A program made the position numbers and the translations under genes. This document shows, piece after piece, positions 6,195 to 10,126 of a DNA stretch of 10,126 nucleotides. The notes under the pieces were generated by a model. That model was not told the DNA's origin. It did no database searches and worked only from the letters and a program-made list of their open reading frames with translations. Every line of letters begins with the position of its first letter. Position 1 is the first letter of the stretch. This DNA comes from an uncultured Ruminococcus sp. (GTDB lineage: Bacteria > Bacillota > Clostridia > Oscillospirales > Ruminococcaceae), in NCBI GenBank assembly GCA_947167535.1, contig CAMVIL010000021.1, positions 1-10,126 of the forward strand. Direction: 5' to 3'.

Positions 6195-7052
6195 ATGAAT
6201 GAGAACCATGAAATAGTACCCGAATTCAGAAACGGATTTGCCGTTTTCGTCGCAGCGCTCGATTTCATCGAGCTGAATCTTACAGAGGATTTCTCGCAGG
6301 AGGACATTGCATCTGCCGCCTACTGCTCCCTTTCGACTCTGCAAAAGACATGGAAGTATGTCACTCATATGAGTATAAAGGAGTATATCAGCAAGCGCCG
6401 CATGACTCTTGCCAGCCGTGAGCTGCAAAACAGCGAGCTTTCGGTGCTGGATATCGCGATGAAATACGGCTACAATTCACACGAGGTATTCACCCGCGCA
6501 TTCAAGAAGATCTGGGGCGTCTCCCCCAGCAGCTTCCGCCGCGAGTGGAAGGGAAGCCCTGTGCTATATCCGCGCCTGAATCCGGAGTATCTGGAAGGAG
6601 CGAGGATCATGAACGTTAAGAAATTTGATATCAGAGAGTTTTACGATTATCTCAGAGGTCAGGCGGGGACTTATGTGCTCTGCTTCGACATAATGCATCT
6701 CATGCCGATCAACGATAACCTGGGGCGCGAGGCGGGCGACAAGGTGATACTTGAAGCCTTCCGCCGTATCAACGAAGCCGCAGAGGAGAATATGATCTGC
6801 CTGAGAATGGGCGGCGATGAGTTCGTTATCATTACCGAATCGGACGACGCCGAGAAGGTCACCGCCATCGCCGAGAAGGTGCTGGAGCAGAACGGAAACG
6901 AGGTGCCTTACAACGGCGGCACGGTCGGGACTTCGCTGTGCTGCGGAGTCATCAAGATAGACGAGCATCTGAAATACTCGGTGATGTGCGAGGATTTCGA
7001 CAAGGCGCTCGACCGCGCAAGAGCAAGCGGGAAAATAGAATTTCTGAGCTGA
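6195..7052 (+). CDS. AraC-type HTH transcription regulator fused to a GGDEF domain
   Basis: 285 aa. Residues about 15-117 form a complete AraC double helix-turn-helix, with the first helix-turn-helix around FSQEDIASAAYCSLSTLQKTW and the second in ELSVLDIAMKYGYNSHEVFT followed by FKKIWGVSPSSFRR. After a short linker, residues about 156-285 form a GGDEF (diguanylate cyclase) domain: FDIMHLMPINDNLGREAGD then RMGGDEF (206-210). The first metal-site Asp (D165), the guanine-contact N173 and D182, and GGDEF itself are kept. The usual DxD becomes DIM, FK becomes LM and GH becomes GR, and there is no RxxD inhibitory site. It could be a weak cyclase or a nucleotide-sensing domain controlling DNA binding. 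The start is ATG 6195 with GAGGT at 6183-6187; an upstream in-frame ATG at 6141 overlaps the promoter and is rejected. It is probably a monocistronic gene behind a palindromic operator. Confidence 0.9.
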   Translation: MNENHEIVPEFRNGFAVFVAALDFIELNLTEDFSQEDIASAAYCSLSTLQKTWKYVTHMSIKEYISKRRMTLASRELQNSELSVLDIAMKYGYNSHEVFTRAFKKIWGVSPSSFRREWKGSPVLYPRLNPEYLEGARIMNVKKFDIREFYDYLRGQAGTYVLCFDIMHLMPINDNLGREAGDKVILEAFRRINEAAEENMICLRMGGDEFVIITESDDAEKVTAIAEKVLEQNGNEVPYNGGTVGTSLCCGVIKIDEHLKYSVMCEDFDKALDRARASGKIEFLS

Positions 7053-7057
7053 CAAAA

Positions 7058-7087
7058 ACGGCGGACAGTTTTGCGACTGTCCGCCGT
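7058..7087. terminator. Bidirectional intrinsic terminator between convergent genes
   Basis: A 12-bp perfect stem, 7058-7069 (ACGGCGGACAGT) with 7076-7087, has a 6-base loop TTTGCG. On the minus strand it is followed by TTTTTGT, making a strong terminator for the NIF3-family gene. On the plus strand the tail GTGTTTATATT is weaker but serves the AraC-GGDEF gene. It shares the GGACAGTTT/CTGTCC core with the terminator at 1041-1070. Confidence 0.9.
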
Positions 7088-7091
7088 GTGT

Positions 7092-7856
7092 TTATATTAC
7101 GTAATCCGCAGGGTCGGTGAAGGCTTCCGACTTTATGACCTCGACAGCAGGGAACTGCTCTTTCAGCTTTGCCGCCAGCTTCTCGTGGAAGATGTTCTCG
7201 GTGTGGAAGTGCCCCGCATCGATGAGGCAAAACCGCTCGTTGCGAGCCGTTACAAAATCGCTGTGCTTGCAGTCTCCGGTGATGAGCGCGCCGCAGCCCT
7301 TTGCCTTAGCAGCACCCAGCAGACTTCCGCCGCTGCCCGAACATACGCCGACTTTTGTGATGCCGCCCTCGCAGGGAGTGAACCTTACGACCCTGCAGCC
7401 GAGCTTTTCCTTGCAGAGCGCCGCCAGCTGCTCTGCCGTGAAGCTTTCGGGAGTCTCGCAGATGTAGCCCATCGGCTTGCCCTCGTCGAAGTCGAGGGGT
7501 TCGATGGTCGTAAGCCCCAGCCGTTCGGCGAGCAGGTCGTTCATGCCGCCCTCAGCCGAGTCGAAGCTTGTGTGGGCGCAGATGGCAGCTTTGCCGAGGG
7601 CCGCTACCCGCACCGCAGGATTCTCAAGCGTTGCCACACGAATAGGACGGAATATCACAGGATGGTGCGAGATGATAAGCTCGCAGCCGAGACGCTCCGC
7701 CTCGTCGACTACTTCGTGGGTTATGTCAAGCGCCGTCAGTATGCGGGTGACTTCTATGTCTCTGCTGCCCGCGCAGATGCCGCTGTTGTCGTAGCTCTGC
7801 TGCAGTGAAAACGGTGCGATACTATCCAAAAAAATGTACACTTCTCCGACTGTCAT
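7092..7856 (-). CDS. NIF3-family dinuclear metal-centre protein (YqfO/YbgI-like)
   Basis: Member of the NIF3/DUF34 family, hexameric proteins with a two-metal site; the molecular role is still poorly defined (older labels say GTP cyclohydrolase I type 2). The metal-site motifs are clear: SHHP (63-66), AHTSFD (94-99), and near the C-terminus GDCKHSD (194-200) and DAGHFHTE (213-220). At 254 aa it is the short form, lacking the inserted domain that enlarges Bacillus YqfO to about 370 aa. Start choice: an ATG at 7862 overlaps the trmK stop as ATGA but directly abuts AGGAGG (7863-7868). The next ATG, at 7856, has an ideal 6-base spacer from that site and is preferred. Pairing with trmK is the conserved yqfN-yqfO arrangement of Firmicutes. 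The stop TAA sits five bases from the terminator stem. Confidence 0.93.
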   Translation of the reverse strand: MTVGEVYIFLDSIAPFSLQQSYDNSGICAGSRDIEVTRILTALDITHEVVDEAERLGCELIISHHPVIFRPIRVATLENPAVRVAALGKAAICAHTSFDSAEGGMNDLLAERLGLTTIEPLDFDEGKPMGYICETPESFTAEQLAALCKEKLGCRVVRFTPCEGGITKVGVCSGSGGSLLGAAKAKGCGALITGDCKHSDFVTARNERFCLIDAGHFHTENIFHEKLAAKLKEQFPAVEVIKSEAFTDPADYVI

Positions 7857-7858
7857 GA

Positions 7859-8554
7859 TCATCCTCCTATTCTGGCAAGCAGCTTGCCGGCAGCTTCCAG
7901 ACGGCGTCTGCCTTCTTGCGAACCGCTGTCGGAAGAGAGTATCCCCTCGCCCGCGCGTTTCAGACGTTTAGCCGCTATGCGTATGTATTCCGCGCCGTCC
8001 TCCTCGTCGGGGTCGATGGCGCCCGAGTAGATGTACATCTCGTCCTTGGGGTAAGGCAGACCGCCCTCGGAAAACCTCACCCTCATGACCGAATATACGA
8101 ACCTGCCGTCGCGCCGCGCAAGCTCCCTGACGACCTCGAAACCGTGGTCGTAGAGCCACTCCCGCAGTTCGTCGGGCTTGGTCATCGGCTGGAGTATCAG
8201 CGTACACTCCCTAGCCCATTCGCAGCGCGAGATTATGTCCGCGATAAGCTCGCCGCCCATGCCCGCGCAGATTATGTGAGTGATGTCGCCGCGGGGGACT
8301 GAATCCAGCCCGTCGGAAAGCAGGGGAGTCACCCTGCCCTTAAGCCCCTGCTCGGCGATAGTTCGCTTTGCAGATTCCAGCGGCATCTCGTTTATGTCGG
8401 CAGCAACAGCGCGTTCGCATATCCCGCTCTGTACCAGATACGCCGCGAGATAGCCGTGGTCGGTGCCGATGTCGGCGGCGCAGCGTCTTGTCGAGCCGTC
8501 CTGCTCCATAAGCTCCGCACACGCCATCAGACGTTTGTTTTCAAGCTTTATCAT
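7859..8554 (-). CDS. trmK: tRNA (adenine(22)-N1)-methyltransferase TrmK
   Basis: S-adenosylmethionine-dependent enzyme that methylates N1 of A22 in the D-loop of certain tRNAs, in the cytoplasm. It is a Rossmann-fold methyltransferase: motif I DIGTDHGYL (28-36), AADIN after the second strand (51-55), LLSDGLD (78-84), ICAGMGGELI (95-104) and LILQPM (119-124), all characteristic of the TrmK/YqfN family (COG2384). At 231 aa it has a normal length, including the C-terminal coiled helical region (about 175-231). ATG 8554 has a weak GGTGA ribosome site at 8561-8565. An ATG at 8567 is out of frame. It forms an operon with the NIF3-family gene, with the next start lying within the stop region. No convincing promoter is visible upstream; the spacer holds a possible repeat at 8593-8707. 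Confidence 0.94.
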   Translation of the reverse strand: MIKLENKRLMACAELMEQDGSTRRCAADIGTDHGYLAAYLVQSGICERAVAADINEMPLESAKRTIAEQGLKGRVTPLLSDGLDSVPRGDITHIICAGMGGELIADIISRCEWARECTLILQPMTKPDELREWLYDHGFEVVRELARRDGRFVYSVMRVRFSEGGLPYPKDEMYIYSGAIDPDEEDGAEYIRIAAKRLKRAGEGILSSDSGSQEGRRRLEAAGKLLARIGG

Positions 8555-8592
8555 TAATTATCACCATTAATACTGATCCCTAAAAGTATGAA

Positions 8593-8707
8593 AGACAAAT
8601 CTCGGCACTGATGCCTCGCCGCTCGTCGTCAAGCTCCCTTGAAGGGCGACAGCCCATCTGCGGTCGCTTTCCTTGATTGGCAAGTCCTCAAGCACCGATC
8701 TTTGTCT
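8593..8707. repeat. Possible small foldback repeat (~115 bp)
   Basis: The ends are inverted: AGACAAATCTCGGCACT at the left and AGACAAAGATCGGTGCTT read from the right, with similarity fading by about 28 bases in. An inner hairpin pairs GTCG and CAAG with CTTG and CGAC around 8626-8650. There is no coding potential. It resembles a short non-autonomous or intergenic dispersed repeat, but no second copy is present in the window, so this is tentative. Confidence 0.4.
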
Positions 8708-8731
8708 GCCATTCTTTTTGAAATCAGTTAT

Positions 8732-8758
8732 AAAAAAGCCGCGCCGAGGCGCAGCTTT
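8732..8758 (-). terminator. Intrinsic terminator of the DUF1858 gene
   Basis: On the minus strand, AAAGCTGCGCC (8748-8758) pairs with GGCGCGGCTTT (8735-8745), with one G:U pair; the effective loop is CTCG. A TTTTTT run (8732-8737) follows. It lies 12 bases after the gene's TGA. Confidence 0.85.
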
Positions 8759-8770
8759 GAAGATAGGCTA

Positions 8771-8974
8771 TCAGCCTTCAAAATGCTTGTTGAGCTTTGC
8801 AATAAGCTCGTCGGGGTCAACACCGTGAACCTCGCAGGCCTGCTCTACAGTCTCACCGCGGGAAGCGGGGCAGAAAAGGCAGTGCATTCCCATTTCGAGG
8901 AAGTACTCGGTGGTGCTCTCGTCAGCGTCCATGATATCTCCGATGATCGTATCTCTTTCTACTTTGAAAGACAT
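8771..8974 (-). CDS. DUF1858 small redox-disulfide protein (hybrid-cluster-associated type)
   Basis: A 67-aa protein matching the DUF1858 family, some members of which are named 'hybrid cluster protein-associated redox disulfide domain'. Recognisable features are the N-terminal TIIGDIMDADESTTEYFLEMGMHC and the CLFCPASRGETVEQACEVHG segment. C32 and C35 form CxxC (C-L-F-C), and C47 is a third conserved cysteine. The small helical fold with CxxC suggests a thiol redox or metal-binding role in anaerobes; the partner is unknown and no hcp gene is visible nearby. ATG 8974 is preceded by GGAGGTG (8981-8987) with a 6-base spacer. Another ATG at 8978 is out of frame and too close to the ribosome site. 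It is transcribed alone, with its own promoter (9022-9050) and terminator. Confidence 0.9.
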   Translation of the reverse strand: MSFKVERDTIIGDIMDADESTTEYFLEMGMHCLFCPASRGETVEQACEVHGVDPDELIAKLNKHFEG

Positions 8975-9021
8975 TTCATTTCACCTCCAGTGACAGGAGC
9001 ATTGTATACTCCGTAAGTATT

Positions 9022-9050
9022 ATTATACCCTATATTGTGAGAAAAATCAA
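9022..9050 (-). promoter_or_regulatory. Sigma-A promoter of the DUF1858 gene
   Basis: On the minus strand: -35 TTGATT (9045-9050), a 17-base spacer and -10 TATAAT (9022-9027). The expected start near 9015 leaves a leader of about 40 bases before ATG 8974. Confidence 0.82.
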
Positions 9051-9125
9051 TAGCGCCTGCACTATATTTAGAAAAGTTTCATATTTCGCCATGATATGCG
9101 TTTGAAGAAATGTTAAAAAAGTCTA

Positions 9126-9154
9126 TTGACAAGCAGGTGTTATTATGATACAAT
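9126..9154 (+). promoter_or_regulatory. Sigma-A promoter of the LRR protein gene
   Basis: TTGACA (9126-9131), a 17-base spacer and TACAAT (9149-9154), with an extended -10 TG at 9146-9147. The likely start near 9161 gives a leader of about 40 bases. TATGAT-tggtat-ATCATA (9154-9171) spans the start and might be a small operator or hairpin. Confidence 0.85.
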
Positions 9155-9201
9155 ATGATTGGTATATCATAACCATTTTTATAAAGAAGGAGAGATAGAA
9201 C

Positions 9202-10126
9202 ATGAACAAAAGACTTTTAGCAGGCGTTTTTGCGCTGGCGATGGTGTTCAGCACCGCTGCGGTTCCCGCTGCTGAGACAGGGCTGTTCACAAAGCTTTCG
9301 ATCACAGCAAGTGCTGAGACCTATCGTGATTACGATTATACCGTAAAGACCGACGGCACTGTCAGGATCGACAAGTATACCGGCGAAGTGACCGAGCTTG
9401 AGATCCCCGCTAAGATCGACGGCAAGACTGTTACCGAGATCGCTAAGGAAGCTTTCTCAGGCGGAGCATTCACCTCCGTCTCGATCCCCGAAGGCATCAC
9501 TTCTATCGGTGCCCTCGCTTTCGCAAGATGCTATTCACTTGAGAGCATCGACGTAGCTGAGACCAACAATAATTATGTCGCTATCGATAATGTACTTTAC
9601 ACCAAGGATATGAAGACTCTGGTGCTCGTTCCCGCGACCAGAACTGCCTTCAAGATCCCCGCTACCGTTCAGAAGATCGACGGTGCGTTCAATTACTGCA
9701 AGTCGCTGACTGAGGTGTACATCCCCAAGAGCGTTACAGACCTCGGCGAGTCGACTTTCCGCGGATGCGCTTCGCTCAAGAAGCTGGAGTTCCCCGCTAC
9801 TGTTACGAAGATCCCCGCTTCCGTATGCTATGGCTGTACTTCTCTTGAAGAGGTGACTCTCCCCGAGAAGGCCGTTTCCATCGGCAGCGATGCTTTCTAC
9901 GGCTGTGTTTTGCTGGAGACCATCACCATTCCCGATACGGTAAAGACCATCGGCAGCTGTGCTTTCGGCTATTATAACGACGGCACTTCCGAGAATGCGC
10001 TTATCCCCGACTTCAAGATCAAGTGCCACTCCGACACCGCAGCCGAGAAATATGCCAAGGATAACAAGATCGCTATCGACTATATCGCAGTATCTCTCGA
10101 AAAGGCAAAGATCACCGTTAACGATG
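9202..10126 (+). CDS. Secreted leucine-rich-repeat (LRR_5/BspA-like) protein, 3'-truncated by the window end
   Basis: The 308 readable residues begin with a Sec signal peptide (MNKRLLAGVFALAMVFSTAAVPA) and a likely cleavage after ASA near residue 38, typical of Ruminococcus exported proteins. From about residue 90 come BspA-type LRR_5 repeats of the form IPxxVxxIGxxAFxxCxSLxxI, for example TSIGALAFARCYSLESI, GESTFRGCASLKKLEF, IGSDAFYGCVLLETITI and KTIGSCAFGYY. The repeat array ends with the usual CHSDTAAEKYAKDNKI capping segment, then VSLEKAKITVND, which could begin an Ig-like or other C-terminal domain outside the window. The start has AAGGAG (9187-9192) 9 bases ahead. The role is probably surface or extracellular binding (host or fibre); the ligand is unknown. 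A dockerin or cell-wall anchor cannot be judged without the missing end. Confidence 0.92.
   Translation, partial: MNKRLLAGVFALAMVFSTAAVPAAETGLFTKLSITASAETYRDYDYTVKTDGTVRIDKYTGEVTELEIPAKIDGKTVTEIAKEAFSGGAFTSVSIPEGITSIGALAFARCYSLESIDVAETNNNYVAIDNVLYTKDMKTLVLVPATRTAFKIPATVQKIDGAFNYCKSLTEVYIPKSVTDLGESTFRGCASLKKLEFPATVTKIPASVCYGCTSLEEVTLPEKAVSIGSDAFYGCVLLETITIPDTVKTIGSCAFGYYNDGTSENALIPDFKIKCHSDTAAEKYAKDNKIAIDYIAVSLEKAKITVND

Noticed and set aside
7071..7808. 245-codon plus-strand frame opposite the NIF3-family gene
   Set aside because: The minus strand encodes clear NIF3 metal motifs; this frame begins in a terminator and lacks a ribosome site.
8639..9016. 125-codon plus frame across the trmK-DUF1858 spacer
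   Set aside because: It runs through a terminator and antisense to the conserved DUF1858 gene; no ribosome site.

Overview
The window looks like the end of a draft or metagenomic contig from a Gram-positive gut or rumen anaerobe of the Clostridia, most likely Ruminococcus-like (Oscillospiraceae). The reasons are the gene families (an LRR_5/BspA-type exported protein, DUF1858, an AraC-GGDEF fusion, trmK-nif3), strong AGGAGG-type ribosome binding sites, near-consensus sigma-A promoters, and moderately GC-rich genes separated by AT-rich spacers. The genus is an inference. Bases 1-26 are not genomic: they match the 3' end of the Illumina TruSeq read-1 adapter.

Layout. 27-1035 (+): dnaJ without its J-domain start, closed by a bidirectional terminator. 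1100-3379 (-): a polar amino-acid ABC importer made of a lipoprotein substrate-binding protein fused to a permease, followed by its ATPase. The fusion is cut by a TGA that replaces the conserved Gly of the permease RGTP motif. 3380-3779: a promoter-rich spacer holding two back-to-back promoters and a ~197-bp foldback (MITE-like) element that starts just downstream of the importer promoter, so it would be transcribed as the importer's leader. 3780-6085 (+): a four-helix membrane protein in an apparent operon with a MutS-like ATPase, whose frame is broken by one extra T near 5031-5034. 6195-7052 (+): an AraC-type helix-turn-helix joined to a GGDEF domain, preceded by a 16-bp perfect palindrome overlapping its likely -10. 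A second bidirectional terminator follows.

7092-8554 (-): trmK and a NIF3-family gene, translationally coupled. 8555-8770: a possible second small foldback repeat and a terminator. 8771-8974 (-): a 67-aa DUF1858 protein with its own promoter. 9202-10126 (+): the start of a secreted leucine-rich-repeat (LRR_5/BspA-like) protein with a consensus promoter, running off the window.

Most genes are housekeeping or familiar accessory functions. The points of most interest are the membrane protein/MutS-like pair, the foldback element inside an operon leader, the AraC-GGDEF fusion with its palindromic operator candidate, and two independent reading-frame lesions. Those lesions could be real mutations or errors of a draft assembly; the leftover adapter makes the second possibility serious. 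I saw no tRNA, rRNA, CRISPR array, transposase or phage gene, and no clearly new defence or biosynthetic system.
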